A program made the position numbers and the translations under genes. Shown in pieces: positions 25,392-35,689 of a stretch of DNA of 64,000 nucleotides (its first letter is position 1; every line of letters begins with the position of its first letter). Source of the stretch: Sinorhizobium psoraleae (GTDB lineage Bacteria > Pseudomonadota > Alphaproteobacteria > Rhizobiales > Rhizobiaceae); contig NZ_JABEKV010000001.1 of the NCBI RefSeq assembly GCF_013283645.1, positions 248,001 through 312,000 of the forward strand, in the 5' to 3' direction. The notes beneath the pieces are model-generated. The model was not told the origin of the DNA and did no database searches. It saw nothing but the letters and a program-made list of their open reading frames with translations.

Positions 25392-28300
25392 GCGCGGATC
25401 CTGTCTTCTACGAGCTTGGCGCGCGCACGAATTTCTCCTTTCTTGAAGGAGCCGCGCCGGCGGAGGAAATGATCGTCTTCGCCAAGAAGGTCGGGCTTGC
25501 CGGCCTCGGCATCGCCGATCGCAACAGCGTCGCGGGGGTCGTTCGGGCCCATGCCAAGGCAAAGGTGGAGGGCTATCCTTTCCAGCCGGGCGCCCGTCTG
25601 GTTTTTGCCGACGGCACGCCGGATATCCTTGCCTATCCGAGAAACCGGAGGGGGTGGGGGCATCTGTGCCGCCTGCTCAGCACCGGAAACCTGCGCTCGA
25701 AGAAGGGTGACTGCACGCTTTATCTCGCGGATCTTTTGGAGTGGCAGGAGGATCTTTCGCTCATCGTCATGCAAGGCGAGGGACGACCGGCGCCCGAAAC
25801 TATAGAAGCGCTCCTGGAGAAATTGCAGCAGCATGCGGGCAACAGGCTCTATCTCGGAATGACGCCGCGTTACGACGGCTTCGACCGGCATGATTTCGCC
25901 GTTCTTGCCACACTCGCCCGGAAGAGCGGTGTCCGGCTTCTGGCCACCAATGACGCGCTCTATCACGATCCGCAGTACAGGCCGCTGGCGGATGTCGTCA
26001 CCGCCATTCGGGAACATGTGACGATCGAGAGCGCCGGCTTCCTTCTTCAGAAGAATGCCGAGAGGCACCTGAAGGGACCGAAGGAAATGGCCCGGCTCTT
26101 CAGCGATTATCCCGAGGCGATCGACAATGCGCGCAAATTCTTCAAGCAACTCGCCTTCAATCTCGACGAGCTCAGCCACCAATATCCGGACGAAAACACC
26201 AAAGGCGAGACGCCGGCGCAAACCTTGAGGCGGCTTGTCGACGAAGGCGCGGAAGAACGTTATCCCGCCGGCGTGCCGGAAAAGGTGAAGCGGCAGATCG
26301 AATACGAGCTGGAACTCATCAACGACAAGAAATACGAGCCTTATTTTCTGACCGTCCATAAGCTGGTGAAGTTTGCCCGCAGTGAGAAAATTCTTTGTCA
26401 GGGGCGGGGGTCCGCGGCCAATTCGTCGGTCTGTTTCTGTCTCGGCATCACCGAGGTCGACCCGCAAAAGTTCACGCTCCTATTCGACCGGTTCCTGTCG
26501 CGCGATCGCGACGAGCCGCCCGATATCGATGTCGACTTCGAGCACGAGCGTCGCGAAGAGGTCATCCAATATATCTATAGAACCTACGGCAGGGAGCATG
26601 CCGGTCTGACTGCCGCGGTCATCAGCTATAGGTCGCGCTCCGCCGGGCGCGAAGTCGCCAAGGCGTTCGGTCTTTCGGAGGATGTCCAGTCCGCTCTCGT
26701 CAGTTCGATCTGGGGCTGGGGAGCCTCGCCCTTCACGGAGCAGCAGGCGAAGGGTGCGGGTCTCGATGCGTCGGAGCCGCTCACCAAGCGCGTTCTTGGC
26801 TACGCCAGCCTGCTCATGAACTTTCCGCGGCACCTGTCGCAGCATGTCGGCGGCTTCGTGATCACCCGCGACAGGCTCGACGAGGTGGTGCCGATCATGA
26901 ACACGGCCATGCCCGACCGCTACATGATCGAATGGGACAAGGACGATCTCGACCAGCTGAAGATCCTCAAGGTCGACGTGTTGGCACTCGGCATGCTGAC
27001 CTGCCTCGCCAAGGCCTTCAAGCTGCTGGAGGGGCATTACAGAGAGCCGAAAACGCTCGCCGAAATCTACGAGGATCATCAGGACCGCGTTTACGACATG
27101 ATCTGCCGGGCCGATACGATCGGCGTCTTCCAGATCGAAAGCCGCGCGCAGATGAGCATGCTGCCCCGCCTCCAGCCGCGCGAAATGTATGATCTGGTGA
27201 TCGAGGTCGCGATCGTTCGCCCGGGCCCTATCCAGGGCAACATGGTGCATCCCTATCTGAAACGACGCGAAGCACAGCGGGAAAGACAGGAGCCGGTCGA
27301 ATATCCGAAACCGGAATTGAAGGCGGTCCTGGAAAGGACGCTCGGCGTGCCGTTGTTTCAGGAGCAGGCGATGCAGATCGCGATCACGGCCGCCGGTTTT
27401 TCACCCAGTGAAGCCGATCTCCTGCGCCGCGCCATGGCGACCTTCAAGCGGACCGGCACCATCCATACGTTCAAGCAGAAAATGATCGATGGCATGGTCA
27501 GGAATGGTTACGAGAAGGATTTTGCCGAGCGCTGCTTCAAGCAGATCGAAGGCTTCGGCGAATACGGTTTTCCCGAAAGCCATGCCGCCTCCTTCGCCTC
27601 CCTCGTCTATGCCTCGTCCTGGTTCAAGGCCTATTATCCGGATATCTTCTGCGCAGCACTCCTGAATTCGCAGCCGATGGGCTTCTATGCACCCGCACAG
27701 CTCGTGCGCGATGCCCGCGAACACGGGGTCAAGGTGCTGCCGGTCGACATCAATCACTCGAGCTGGGACGCTTTGCTCGAAGGTGGCGGCCCGTTCGACA
27801 GGAAGGCGATCCATCCGCGTCATGCCGAAATGAAGAATGTGATCAAGACGCAAAAGGCGGTCCGGCTCGGTTTCAGGCTGGTCAAGGGGCTAAGGCAAAA
27901 GGATATGGATGCGCTCGTTGCGCGCCGGGGTAGGGGATACCGCTCCATCCACGATCTCTGGATCCGCTCCGGGCTTACCCGCTCCGTTCTGGAGCGCCTT
28001 GCGGATGCGGACGCCTTCCGCTCCATCGGCCTCGACCGGCGCGGAGCTCTCTGGGCCGTGAAGGCCCTGGATGAGGCGTCGGCGGTCGAGCGCCTGCCGC
28101 TTTTCGATGGCGAGGGTTCTGCGGATCTGCGGGCCGAACCCGCAGTCACTCTGCCCGACATGCTTCCCGGGGAGCATGTGATCAACGACTACCGCTACCT
28201 GACGCTTTCGCTGAAAGCTCACCCTGTTTCCTTCATGCGGGGCGATTTCTCGCGAATGGGCATAGTTCCCAATCGCGATCTGGCTCAGACCGCAACAGGA

Positions 28301-28741
28301 CGAAGGGTCACTGTCGCCGGCCTTGTGCTCGTTCGCCAGCGTCCGGGTTCTGCCAAGGGCGTCATCTTCATGACGATCGAGGACGAGACCGGCGTCGCCA
28401 ACATCATCGTCTGGGAAAGAATGTTCGAGAAATACCGGGCGCAGGTCATGGGCTCGCGGCTTGTGAAGGTCCGTGGTCGCTTACAGAACGAAAGCGGTGT
28501 CATCCATGTGGTCGCGGAGCATGTCGAGGACATAACGCCCATGCTCGGCCTCTTGCGCAAGGAAGCACGGCGTTTCGGAGCCAACGACCGTACGGACGAG
28601 GCCTTGCGGCAGACGGCCGACGCCCGCGAAAAGAAAGCGCTTAAACAATTGCGCCTGGCCTTGCCCGCCCGCCCAAATCAGCACGTGGAAGCGACAAACG
28701 ACGTGGCCGATGTCATGCCGAAAGGGCGCAACTTCCACTGA
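25388..28741 (+). CDS. dnaE2: Error-prone DNA polymerase DnaE2
   Basis: A 1117-residue C-family polymerase alpha subunit of the SOS mutagenesis cassette. An N-terminal PHP domain ([20 protein letters not shown]) is followed by the palm with the catalytic aspartates in [17 protein letters not shown] (near residue 380), the fingers, and a C-terminal OB-fold ([29 protein letters not shown]). The ATG at 25388 overlaps the imuB stop (ATGA). Length and motifs match DnaE2 rather than the replicative DnaE1. It performs translesion synthesis with ImuA and ImuB. Confidence 0.95.
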   Translation: MSADPVFYELGARTNFSFLEGAAPAEEMIVFAKKVGLAGLGIADRNSVAGVVRAHAKAKVEGYPFQPGARLVFADGTPDILAYPRNRRGWGHLCRLLSTGNLRSKKGDCTLYLADLLEWQEDLSLIVMQGEGRPAPETIEALLEKLQQHAGNRLYLGMTPRYDGFDRHDFAVLATLARKSGVRLLATNDALYHDPQYRPLADVVTAIREHVTIESAGFLLQKNAERHLKGPKEMARLFSDYPEAIDNARKFFKQLAFNLDELSHQYPDENTKGETPAQTLRRLVDEGAEERYPAGVPEKVKRQIEYELELINDKKYEPYFLTVHKLVKFARSEKILCQGRGSAANSSVCFCLGITEVDPQKFTLLFDRFLSRDRDEPPDIDVDFEHERREEVIQYIYRTYGREHAGLTAAVISYRSRSAGREVAKAFGLSEDVQSALVSSIWGWGASPFTEQQAKGAGLDASEPLTKRVLGYASLLMNFPRHLSQHVGGFVITRDRLDEVVPIMNTAMPDRYMIEWDKDDLDQLKILKVDVLALGMLTCLAKAFKLLEGHYREPKTLAEIYEDHQDRVYDMICRADTIGVFQIESRAQMSMLPRLQPREMYDLVIEVAIVRPGPIQGNMVHPYLKRREAQRERQEPVEYPKPELKAVLERTLGVPLFQEQAMQIAITAAGFSPSEADLLRRAMATFKRTGTIHTFKQKMIDGMVRNGYEKDFAERCFKQIEGFGEYGFPESHAASFASLVYASSWFKAYYPDIFCAALLNSQPMGFYAPAQLVRDAREHGVKVLPVDINHSSWDALLEGGGPFDRKAIHPRHAEMKNVIKTQKAVRLGFRLVKGLRQKDMDALVARRGRGYRSIHDLWIRSGLTRSVLERLADADAFRSIGLDRRGALWAVKALDEASAVERLPLFDGEGSADLRAEPAVTLPDMLPGEHVINDYRYLTLSLKAHPVSFMRGDFSRMGIVPNRDLAQTATGRRVTVAGLVLVRQRPGSAKGVIFMTIEDETGVANIIVWERMFEKYRAQVMGSRLVKVRGRLQNESGVIHVVAEHVEDITPMLGLLRKEARRFGANDRTDEALRQTADAREKKALKQLRLALPARPNQHVEATNDVADVMPKGRNFH

Positions 28742-28867
28742 GCTTCGACGAGGCCGTATCGGTATCTTCTCGGTTTCCGGCAGGTTTGCGCCGTACCGAT
28801 TACTCCTGTGTAAAAATGTCGCAGGCGGCTCGCCCGAAATTGCAAGTTCTGGAAGAAAAATCGCCTC

Positions 28868-28884
28868 CTTAGAATCGGCTAATG
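28868..28884 (+). promoter_or_regulatory. Weak second Irr-like box
   Basis: CTTAGAATCGGCTAATG aligns to the iron-control element TTTAGAA-N3-TTCTAAA with four mismatches. It lies 45 bases upstream of the better box, in the same spacing class as tandem Irr sites. Confidence 0.35.
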
Positions 28885-28912
28885 TAATGAAAATACGATG
28901 ATTCTTGTCAAG

Positions 28913-28929
28913 TTTAGAACCAGTCTAAT
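28913..28929 (+). promoter_or_regulatory. Irr box (iron control element) of bfd-bfr
   Basis: TTTAGAACCAGTCTAAT matches 12 of 14 defined positions of the ICE motif TTTAGAA-N3-TTCTAAA bound by Irr, the haem-responsive iron regulator of rhizobia. The target makes sense: iron storage is expected to be repressed by Irr under iron limitation. Confidence 0.7.
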
Positions 28930-29030
28930 ATTCCCTTCAACTTTACGGGGAGGAGTTTTTTCTTGACGGCAAATATCCTCTTTTGCTTTATGCGAGAAAT
29001 CAGGGCGTTGCGTTTGATAGGCAAGACGAG

Positions 29031-29342
29031 ATGCTGGTTTGCAGCTGCAATTTCATCACTGAAAAAGAGATCGAAGATACGATCATCAGCCTCCTCGACG
29101 AAGACTGTTGGCAGCTGATCGTTCCGGCAAAAGTCTATCACGCGATGGAAAAGCGCGGCCGTTGCTGCGGCTGCTTCCCGAACGTCGTCGACATCATCAT
29201 CCGCACCACCGAGGAATATCACGCCCGTCGCGACTCGACGGAAGCCGAGATATTTGATTTCATGATCCGCCTAAAACAATTCCACGAGGAAAACCGGAGG
29301 GCGGATCTTGAAAGGCGACAAAAAGGTCATCGAGCAGCTTAA
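29031..29342 (+). CDS. bfd: Bacterioferritin-associated ferredoxin
   Basis: A 103-residue 2Fe-2S protein that reduces bacterioferritin to release stored iron. The four ligands are Cys4, Cys6 (MLVCSCN), Cys45 and Cys48 (GRCCGCF), the exact C-x-C...C-x2-C pattern of Bfd. The C-terminal 35 residues are longer and more charged than in the E. coli protein. The start is MLVCSCN at 29031, not the upstream in-frame ATG at 28983. Its end overlaps bfr by 35 bases; the pair is preceded by Irr-like boxes. Confidence 0.94.
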   Translation: MLVCSCNFITEKEIEDTIISLLDEDCWQLIVPAKVYHAMEKRGRCCGCFPNVVDIIIRTTEEYHARRDSTEAEIFDFMIRLKQFHEENRRADLERRQKGHRAA

Positions 29343-29793
29343 CGAAGCGCTCTTTCTCGAACTCGGTGCCGTCAACCAGTATTGGCTGCATTACCGCCTC
29401 CTCGAAGACTGGGGTTACACGCTGCTTGCAAAAAAAGAGCGTGAGGAATCCATCGAGGAAATGCACCATGCCGACAAGCTCATCGACCGCATCATCTTCC
29501 TTGAGGGCCATCCAAACCTGCAGACGGTCGCGCCGCTGCGGATCGGGCAGAACGTCAAGGAAGTGCTGAAGGCCGACCTCGCCGGCGAGTATGATGCGCG
29601 CAAGGCCTACAAGAATTCCCGCGATGTCTGTCACGCGGCCGGCGACTATGTCTCGATGAAGCTCTTCGAGGAACTGCTCGCAGACGAGGAAGGCCATATC
29701 AACTTCCTCGAGTCGCAGCTTCAGCTGCTCGACACGATCGGCGAGGAGAAGTACGGGCAGCTCAACGCCGCCCCCGCCAACGAAGCCGAGTAA
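29308..29793 (+). CDS. bfr: Bacterioferritin
   Basis: A 161-residue haem-containing ferritin subunit that oxidises and stores iron as a 24-mer. All ferroxidase ligands are present (Glu18, Glu51, His54, Glu94, Glu127, His130), as is the haem ligand Met52. Translation probably starts at a TTG (29308) behind GGAGGGCGG, inside the 3' end of bfd, so the two are coupled. A very strong terminator follows. Confidence 0.96.
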   Translation: MKGDKKVIEQLNEALFLELGAVNQYWLHYRLLEDWGYTLLAKKEREESIEEMHHADKLIDRIIFLEGHPNLQTVAPLRIGQNVKEVLKADLAGEYDARKAYKNSRDVCHAAGDYVSMKLFEELLADEEGHINFLESQLQLLDTIGEEKYGQLNAAPANEAE

Positions 29794-29816
29794 GCGTTGA
29801 TCTTTCTCTGACGCAA

Positions 29817-29856
29817 GCGCCGCGCGCCCTTCAAAGGCGCGCGGCGCTTTTTCTTT
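29817..29856 (+). terminator. Terminator of bfd-bfr
   Basis: A 12-bp perfect GC stem (29817-29828 with 29836-29847), a 7-base loop and then TTTTTCTTT. Confidence 0.93.
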
Positions 29857-29962
29857 ACCGGTCGAACTGCGCCTCCCTCGCCTGGCCCGCCGCCCGCAGG
29901 CGGAAAGAAGGTTCCGGCAGCAGGATCAGCGGAGAAACGCGGGCGGAAAATCGCCCATTTCC

Positions 29963-30490
29963 TCAACGCACCAGATGGGAGAAGGCGGCAACGACTTCCT
30001 CATACACCTTGCGTTTGAAGGGCACGATCAAATGCGGCAATTCATGCATCGGCTTCCATTCCCAGGCATCGAATTCCGGATCGTGGCCACCGGGCGGTGG
30101 ATTGATGGCGATTTCGCTTTCGTCGCCTTCGAAGCGGAAGGCATACCAGCGCTGTGTCTGCCCGCGATATCTGCCTTTAAGGCCGATCCCGATCAATTGC
30201 GGCGGCAGATCGTAGTTGATCCAGTTTGGGGCCTCCGCAAGCAGTGAGACAGAGTGAATGCCGGTCTCCTCGTAAAGCTCGCGGTAAGCGGCCTTGAGCG
30301 GATCCTCGCCCTCGTCGATCCCGCCCTGGGGCATCTGCCAGCGTTGCGGCGAGCCGTCATATTCCGAATTGCCGACGGCGATCCGGTGGCCCGCCCAGAC
30401 GAGACCTTCGCGGTTCAGGACCATGACGCCGACGCAGCGCCGGTAGGGCAGGTCCCCCGCCTTGACCACCTTGCTCTTTTCCTTGCTCAT
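29963..30490 (-). CDS. rppH: RNA pyrophosphohydrolase
   Basis: A 175-residue Nudix hydrolase of the RppH/IalA type, which removes pyrophosphate from 5' triphosphate RNA to start mRNA decay. The Nudix box runs from residue 56 to 78 ([20 protein letters not shown], then TGI) with all metal-binding glutamates. [10 protein letters not shown] and [11 protein letters not shown] are typical of RppH. The ATG at 30490 follows GGAAG. It is the last gene of the long minus-strand run of region 2. Confidence 0.9.
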   Translation of the reverse strand: MSKEKSKVVKAGDLPYRRCVGVMVLNREGLVWAGHRIAVGNSEYDGSPQRWQMPQGGIDEGEDPLKAAYRELYEETGIHSVSLLAEAPNWINYDLPPQLIGIGLKGRYRGQTQRWYAFRFEGDESEIAINPPPGGHDPEFDAWEWKPMHELPHLIVPFKRKVYEEVVAAFSHLVR

Positions 30491-30565
30491 ACTGACTTCC
30501 TTTTTCCGCCCGCAGGGCTTTACCGGCCCGCATACCCGATGCGACGGCCATAGCGATCGCAGCGC

Positions 30566-30667
30566 CTACAGCGCCGCGCGTCTTATCAGACGCGCAAAGG
30601 TCGCTGTAGCTGAAATGCTGCATGTCTTGTCCTTGAATCGAAGTCGATTCAAAGAGACATGCAGTAG
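30566..30667. repeat. RIME-type mosaic repeat, copy 7 (complete)
   Basis: One of the best copies. Module A is CTACAGCGCCGCGCGTC-TTATCA-GACGCGC...GTCGCTGTAG, and module B is GCATGTCTTGTCCTTGAATC...GATTCAAAGAGACATGC. It lies between the deacetylase gene and rppH. Confidence 0.88.
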
Positions 30668-30710
30668 CAACCGCTCGAGCGGGAACGCTGCCTCTTTCGC
30701 CCCGCTTACC

Positions 30711-31928
30711 TCAATTTTGTTGCGGATCGTTGACGAGCGCCGAAACGCCGACGAATTCGATGCCGCGTCCGCCGGCTTCCTGCATCCATTCTGCGATCGC
30801 AGCCACGCTTTCCTCGAAGGCGGAGGCAACGCCGATCGCCGTGCCGTTGCGCCTCGCGATGCGCTCGAGCTCGTCGAGCTTACGCAGGATCGCGCTCCGG
30901 CTGAGTTCGCTGTCGACGATGAGATCGGCAAAACCGTGGGGCACGTCGAAGGCGCCGGCGAGTGTCCCCGAGAGCGATTGCGCCGACGTACCGTCGTCGA
31001 GAAAGAGCAGTCCGCGCTTGCCGATGTCGCGCATCACCGGCTCAAGCGCGTCGGCGTCGGAAAGGAAACGTCCGCCGAGATAGTTCATGATACCGGTGTA
31101 GTTGGTAATCTGGCCCATGCTCCGGTGCAGTTCGGCGAGGTTCTTCGTGGCGCTGAGAGAAACGCGCAGCGCACGCGGACCCGGATCATTGTCCGGATAG
31201 TCGAACGGCTCCATCGGTATCTGCAGCAGGATCTCGTGGCCGTCGCGTCTCGCGTCCTGCATCCAGCGCTGCAGGCTGTTGCCGGCGGCCGCGAGGCCGA
31301 GCGTCACCTCCGGCGGAAGACCTTGGATCGCCCGCTGCGTTCCGGTCTGGCTGAGGCCGAGGCCGCCGACGACGAGCGCGATGCGGGTGCCGCGTGCGCC
31401 GGACCAGGGGCGCGCGTATTGATCCATCGGTTTCAGCCCATCAGGACCGACGACAGGCAGCCGGCCCTGCGGGCCATCCTCCAGCAGGTCCTCGTTCGGC
31501 AGCGCCGCCATGCGCGGATCCTGGCCGCGAACAGCTCCGACATTGATAAATGCCGGGCCGTAGCTCTCGCGCGATCGCGGCGTGTACTTCGTCACTGTCG
31601 CCCCATCATTGGTCAGCACCTCTTCCACGTGAGCACCGGAAAGTGCAGCGTCCGGGCGAAGAGGGCTTTTTCGTCTTCCTGCGGCCTCAGTCCTTCCGGC
31701 CGTTGCGGATGTCTCTCCGGCGGAGACCGCGCCTTTCCCGGCGAGTTCCGGTGCCTCGGGCGCACGGGCGAGGTCGTCGGGAAACAAGGCGCTCCATGCG
31801 GAAAGCCCGACGACGGTGACGGCACAGAGGCTCACGAATGAATAGCCGAGGAGGATGCGGAGGTCGCGCCGACGCGCAGGCCTGACCTTCCGGTTCTGGC
31901 CAAGTGGGGCATTGAGATCGGTTCCCAA
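30711..31928 (-). CDS. Divergent polysaccharide deacetylase family protein (YibQ-like)
   Basis: A 405-residue protein with a basic N-terminus, one transmembrane anchor near residues 25-45 (ILLGYSFVSLCAVTVVGLSA), a disordered linker and a C-terminal NodB-fold domain (RIALVVGGLGLSQTGTQRAIQGLPPEVTLGL, EILLQIPMEPFDYPDNDPGP, GLLFLDDGTSAQSL). This family (DUF610) often sits beside envC-ctpA and is presumed to act on envelope polysaccharides; activity is unproven. I take the TTG at 31928 (LGTDLNAPLGQ) with GAGG upstream; a GTG at 31979 would add 17 residues. Confidence 0.8.
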   Translation of the reverse strand: MGTDLNAPLGQNRKVRPARRRDLRILLGYSFVSLCAVTVVGLSAWSALFPDDLARAPEAPELAGKGAVSAGETSATAGRTEAAGRRKSPLRPDAALSGAHVEEVLTNDGATVTKYTPRSRESYGPAFINVGAVRGQDPRMAALPNEDLLEDGPQGRLPVVGPDGLKPMDQYARPWSGARGTRIALVVGGLGLSQTGTQRAIQGLPPEVTLGLAAAGNSLQRWMQDARRDGHEILLQIPMEPFDYPDNDPGPRALRVSLSATKNLAELHRSMGQITNYTGIMNYLGGRFLSDADALEPVMRDIGKRGLLFLDDGTSAQSLSGTLAGAFDVPHGFADLIVDSELSRSAILRKLDELERIARRNGTAIGVASAFEESVAAIAEWMQEAGGRGIEFVGVSALVNDPQQN

Positions 31929-32066
31929 ACGGAGCCTCGGTCGACGTGAAGGAAATTGCCTGTGAAGAATGCCGCTCACGAAGAATCATCGGATCCTCGC
32001 TGCTTTACCGCTGCATAATATAAAGGCGCCGGGTTGAACAGCCCGGCGCCCATGTTCACGAATTTC

Positions 32067-32174
32067 CTACAGCGCCATGCGTCTTTTCAGACGCACAAAA
32101 GGTCGCTGTAGCACCGTGAGCCACTGCATGTTCTCATCCTTAAATCGGCTCTGATTTAAGGAAACATGCAGCAG
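32067..32174. repeat. RIME-type mosaic repeat, copy 8 (complete)
   Basis: Both modules are present: CTACAGCGCCATGCGTC-TTTTCA-GACGCAC...GTCGCTGTAG and GCATGTTCTCATCCTTAAATC...GATTTAAGGAAACATGC. It ends three bases before the ctpA stop codon, so it is transcribed as the ctpA 3' UTR. Confidence 0.88.
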
Positions 32175-32176
32175 CC

Positions 32177-33499
32177 TTACTTCTTGAGCTCGGCCTGCTC
32201 CGGATTGGCCGGGAAGGTCGGATCCGTCTTCTTGCCACGCAGGAGATCGAGCGCGTAGTTGAGCTGAATATCGTCCTTGGCTTCCGGCGGGACGAAGGCG
32301 ACAGAGCCCGAGCCCTCATCCGTCTCGTTCTGCCCCGGGATATGGCCGCGCAGGTCGGATTCGCCCTGTGCTTCCACCTTGCCCAGGAGTTCCGGCGGCA
32401 ACGGCTGCTCGACCTTGATGTCCGGCGTGATGCCAGTGCCCTGGATCGACTTGCCGGAAGGCGTGTAATAGAGCGCTGTCGTCAGACGCAGCGCGCCGGC
32501 ATCGCCGAGCGGAATGATCGTCTGAACCGACCCCTTGCCGAAGGAGCGGGTGCCGAGGACGGTGGCGCGCTTCAGATCCTGAAGGGCACCGGCAACGATT
32601 TCCGATGCTGATGCCGAACCGCCGTTGACGAGCACGATGACCGGCTTGCCGTCGGCGAGATCGCCCGGTGTCGCATTGAAGCGACGGGTCTCGTCGGGGT
32701 TGCGGCCGCGGGTCGAGACGACCTCGCCGCGCTCGAGGAAGGCGTCCGAAACATTGATCGCCTGGTCGAGCAGCCCGCCCGGATTGAGGCGCAAGTCGAG
32801 CACGAAGCCCTTCAGCTTGTCTGCCGGAACTTCCGACTTGATCTTCTCGATACCCTTCTTCAGGTCGTCGAAGGTCTTCTCGGTGAAGGAGATGACACGC
32901 AGGTAGCCAACGTCGCCTTCGGTGCGGAATTTCACCGCGCGAACGGCGATCACGTCGCGCACGATCGTCAGTTCGATCGGCTTTTCGGCGCCCTTGCGCA
33001 GAATGGTCAGCTTGATCGGCGTGCCGACGGCGCCGCGCATCTTGTCGACCGCTTCCTCGAGCTTCAGACCGCGAACGTCCTGACCGTCGATCTTCGAGAT
33101 GAAGTCGCCGGCAAGCACGCCGGCGCGCGCAGCAGGCGTATCGTCGATCGGGCTCGTCACCTTGACGAGATCGTCTTCCATCGTGACTTCGATACCGAGA
33201 CCGCCGAATTCACCGCGCGTCTGAGTGCGCATATCCTCGGCGTCTGTCGAGTTCATGTAACTCGAATGCGGATCGAGAGAGGAGAGCATGCCATTGATGG
33301 CATTCTCGATCAGTTTGTCGTCCTGCGGGGGCGTCACATATTGCGCCCGCACGCGCTCGAAAACATCGCCGAAGATCGCCAGTTCGCGGTACGTCGACGA
33401 ATTGGCAGCCACGGCCGGAATGGTCGCCGAATAGACGACGCCCATCGCCGTCGCACCCATCAGCGCCCCGACCAGAACAAGTGAAGCTCTACGTATCAT
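32177..33499 (-). CDS. ctpA: Carboxyl-terminal processing protease CtpA (S41)
   Basis: A 440-residue exported serine protease. A signal-anchor (MIRRASLVLVGALMGATAMG) is followed by a PDZ domain (about 85-170; GEFGGLGIEVTMEDDLVKVTSPIDDTPAARAG) and the S41 catalytic domain. The nucleophile serine lies in NGGSASASEIVAGAL and the general-base lysine in SFGKGSVQTI. It acts in the periplasm on envelope or tail-tagged proteins. The ATG at 33499 follows AAAGGCG and overlaps the envC-like gene by 11 bases, indicating coupling with that cell-separation factor. Confidence 0.94.
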   Translation of the reverse strand: MIRRASLVLVGALMGATAMGVVYSATIPAVAANSSTYRELAIFGDVFERVRAQYVTPPQDDKLIENAINGMLSSLDPHSSYMNSTDAEDMRTQTRGEFGGLGIEVTMEDDLVKVTSPIDDTPAARAGVLAGDFISKIDGQDVRGLKLEEAVDKMRGAVGTPIKLTILRKGAEKPIELTIVRDVIAVRAVKFRTEGDVGYLRVISFTEKTFDDLKKGIEKIKSEVPADKLKGFVLDLRLNPGGLLDQAINVSDAFLERGEVVSTRGRNPDETRRFNATPGDLADGKPVIVLVNGGSASASEIVAGALQDLKRATVLGTRSFGKGSVQTIIPLGDAGALRLTTALYYTPSGKSIQGTGITPDIKVEQPLPPELLGKVEAQGESDLRGHIPGQNETDEGSGSVAFVPPEAKDDIQLNYALDLLRGKKTDPTFPANPEQAELKK

Positions 33500-34922
33500 T
33501 TCGCGCCTTTCCAACCTCTGCTGCGGACCACCACGGTCGGGAATCAACCGGTTTTCCGTCTTTCCGGAATTCAATGTAAAGCGTTGGCCTGTCTGTTTCC
33601 AGCGCCAAGGCCGCTGCACTCGCCACTCTTTTTGCACCCATTGTAGCCAGCGGCTCCCCTGCCACGACGAACTGTCCCGGCCGGACACTGACGTTTTCCA
33701 TTCCCGACAGAACGATATGGTACCCATCGCCGGGATTGAGAATGATCATCTGCCCGTAGCTGCGGAAACTTCCGGCGTAGACGATCCACCCGTCCGCCGG
33801 CGTGGTAACCAGTGCGCCTGCATTGGTTTCCAGCATGATGCCTTGCAGCGAATGCCCGGTGCCGTCGGCATCGCCAAACTGCCGCAGGAGCGCCCCCGCG
33901 ACGGGATAGGCAAGCCTTTCCCGCAACTCCGAAAATACGTATGCGGGCGCAATGCGGTTTTTGTCGGGCACCGCGCTGCGGGCGAGTTCACGTGCGGCCT
34001 CCCGTTCTGCCTCGTTCATCCGCCGGCGCTCCTCTTCTTGCGCACGGGCCGCCTCGGCGGCTTCGCGTACGGAGGAGATCTCGTTCTCGAGCGACGAGAT
34101 CAAGCCCTCGAGGTTGGTCGCCTGCGAGGCCAGCTCGCCTGCCTTGCGCTGCTCGGCCGCAAGTTCGTTCGCGTTCTGCTGTCGCAACTTTTCCTTTTCG
34201 GCCACCAGCATCGACATGCGACGCTCTTCCTCGACATTGGCCGTCATTGCCGCCGTCAATTCCTCTCGCTGCTTTCCGATGCCGCTGCGAATGTCCGCAA
34301 GCGCCTTCAGGTCGGCGACGAGACTATCGGTCTGTTCGCGTATCTCCGGCACGACGGCGCCGAGGAGGATTGCACTGCGAACGGAGGCCAGCGCGTCCTC
34401 CGGCGTGACCAGGATGGCCGGCGGCGGATTTCGCCCCATGCGCTGCAGGGCGGCCAGCACTTCGGCAAGCAAGCCGCGCCGGGCGCGAAGAGACAGCCGC
34501 ACCACGTCCTCTTTCACGCGCAGGTCATTAAGCTTTTTTTCGCCGTCGGCAATCTGCTGCTCGAGTCCTCGCCGCTTGCTCGCTGAATCGACGATTGCCG
34601 CGCGCAGCGTTTCGTTGCTCTTGTCGATCTCGGCGATCGTTTGTTCGAGCGCCTCGGCGCGCTCGCGCGACAGCGTGATCGTCCTCGAGAGCGCTTCGAG
34701 CTCGCTGCGCGTGCTATCGCGCCGGAGCGCCAGACCGGCGGCGGGGTCCGGCGGTCCCTGTTCTTTCGAGGTCTCGGCGGGAGGCGCCTCGACGGCTGCA
34801 TCCTGGGCAGTGGCCGGCGCGATCACGCCAAGCAGAAGGGTCAATGCCGCGACACCGCGTCCGACCCGCCGTGCGTCACGCACGGTCCACCCCAAATCGG
34901 CTCGTTTCTCTCGGCGCGTCAT
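33489..34922 (-). CDS. EnvC-like murein hydrolase activator (degenerate LytM)
   Basis: A 477-residue periplasmic protein: signal peptide (VAALTLLLGVIAPATAQ), a long coiled coil from about 60 to 320, and a C-terminal M23/LytM domain (about 345-465). The LytM domain lacks the metal-binding set: the first site reads GHSLQGIML rather than HxGxD, and HIVLS stands in place of HxH. This is the hallmark of EnvC-type activators that switch on amidases at the septum rather than cut peptidoglycan. It is coupled to ctpA downstream and follows rlmH on the same strand. Confidence 0.85.
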   Translation of the reverse strand: MTRREKRADLGWTVRDARRVGRGVAALTLLLGVIAPATAQDAAVEAPPAETSKEQGPPDPAAGLALRRDSTRSELEALSRTITLSRERAEALEQTIAEIDKSNETLRAAIVDSASKRRGLEQQIADGEKKLNDLRVKEDVVRLSLRARRGLLAEVLAALQRMGRNPPPAILVTPEDALASVRSAILLGAVVPEIREQTDSLVADLKALADIRSGIGKQREELTAAMTANVEEERRMSMLVAEKEKLRQQNANELAAEQRKAGELASQATNLEGLISSLENEISSVREAAEAARAQEEERRRMNEAEREAARELARSAVPDKNRIAPAYVFSELRERLAYPVAGALLRQFGDADGTGHSLQGIMLETNAGALVTTPADGWIVYAGSFRSYGQMIILNPGDGYHIVLSGMENVSVRPGQFVVAGEPLATMGAKRVASAAALALETDRPTLYIEFRKDGKPVDSRPWWSAAEVGKARNDT

Positions 34923-35045
34923 CCGGCCCGATACTTCCCTGCAAAAATAAGTGCGGAAACCCTAATCTGATTTGGCTGGAGCGACCAACACATAATCATG
35001 TTATCGCATGCCTGCGGACCTGCCCGGCAGCTCAAGCCAATTCAG

Positions 35046-35528
35046 TCAAGCGCGGTGATAGGGGTGGCCCGACAGGATCGTGACGGCGCGGTAGAGCTGT
35101 TCGGCGATGAGAATGCGCACGAGCTGGTGCGGCCAGGTCATCTTGCCAAGGCAAAGGATCGCGTCGGCGCGCGCATGCAGCGCCGGATCAAGGCCATCGG
35201 CGCCGCCGATCGCGATCGTCAGATCGCGTTTTCCGCTATCCCTGAAGGAGCCGAGCAGCGAAGCGAAAGCTTCCGAATCGATCGCCTTTCCGCGTTCATC
35301 TAGCAGCACAAGCAGGCTGCCGTCGGCGAGTACCTTTTCGAGCTGAGCAGCTTCCTCGCGCTTGCGCGTCTCCGCGTTCGCGGCCCGGCTTTCGCCCACT
35401 TCCACGACCCGGGCGAGCTCCAGGCCAACCGCCGGCCCCGCCTTGGCGAAGCGGTCGAGATAACGGCCCGCGAGGTCCTTTTCCGGGCCCGTCTTGAGAC
35501 GGCCGACTGCGAAGAGCCCGATACGCAC
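35046..35528 (-). CDS. rlmH: 23S rRNA (pseudouridine1915-N3) methyltransferase
   Basis: A 160-residue SPOUT methyltransferase. It has the family start VRIGLFAVGRLKTGPEKDL, a LVLLDERGKAIDSEAFA block, and the knotted SAM-binding C-terminus (IAIGGADGLDP, CLGKMTWPHQLVRILIAEQLYRA, GHPYHRA). The GTG at 35528 gives the normal length; the open frame extends upstream to 35597 without homology. It follows rsfS on the same strand, as in most bacteria. Confidence 0.95.
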   Translation of the reverse strand: MRIGLFAVGRLKTGPEKDLAGRYLDRFAKAGPAVGLELARVVEVGESRAANAETRKREEAAQLEKVLADGSLLVLLDERGKAIDSEAFASLLGSFRDSGKRDLTIAIGGADGLDPALHARADAILCLGKMTWPHQLVRILIAEQLYRAVTILSGHPYHRA

Positions 35529-35689
35529 GACCCGACCATCCCCACCGGTGCCAGATCGATCCTGCGATCCGACTGGCAAAACCACTCTCGCCGCCATCAG
35601 CCCCGTCGGGCGATGACAGCCGCATTTTCATTCGACACCGGCGCTGCCGCTCCGCCCTGAGGTGACGGGTCAGGCTCGGGCGGCGCGTC

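Larger units (their letters stand above)
28742..29030. other. Regulatory region upstream of bfd-bfr
   Basis: A 289-base AT-richer stretch with no gene. Its main visible content is two Irr-like boxes (28868-28884 and 28913-28929) preceding bfd. Confidence 0.6.
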
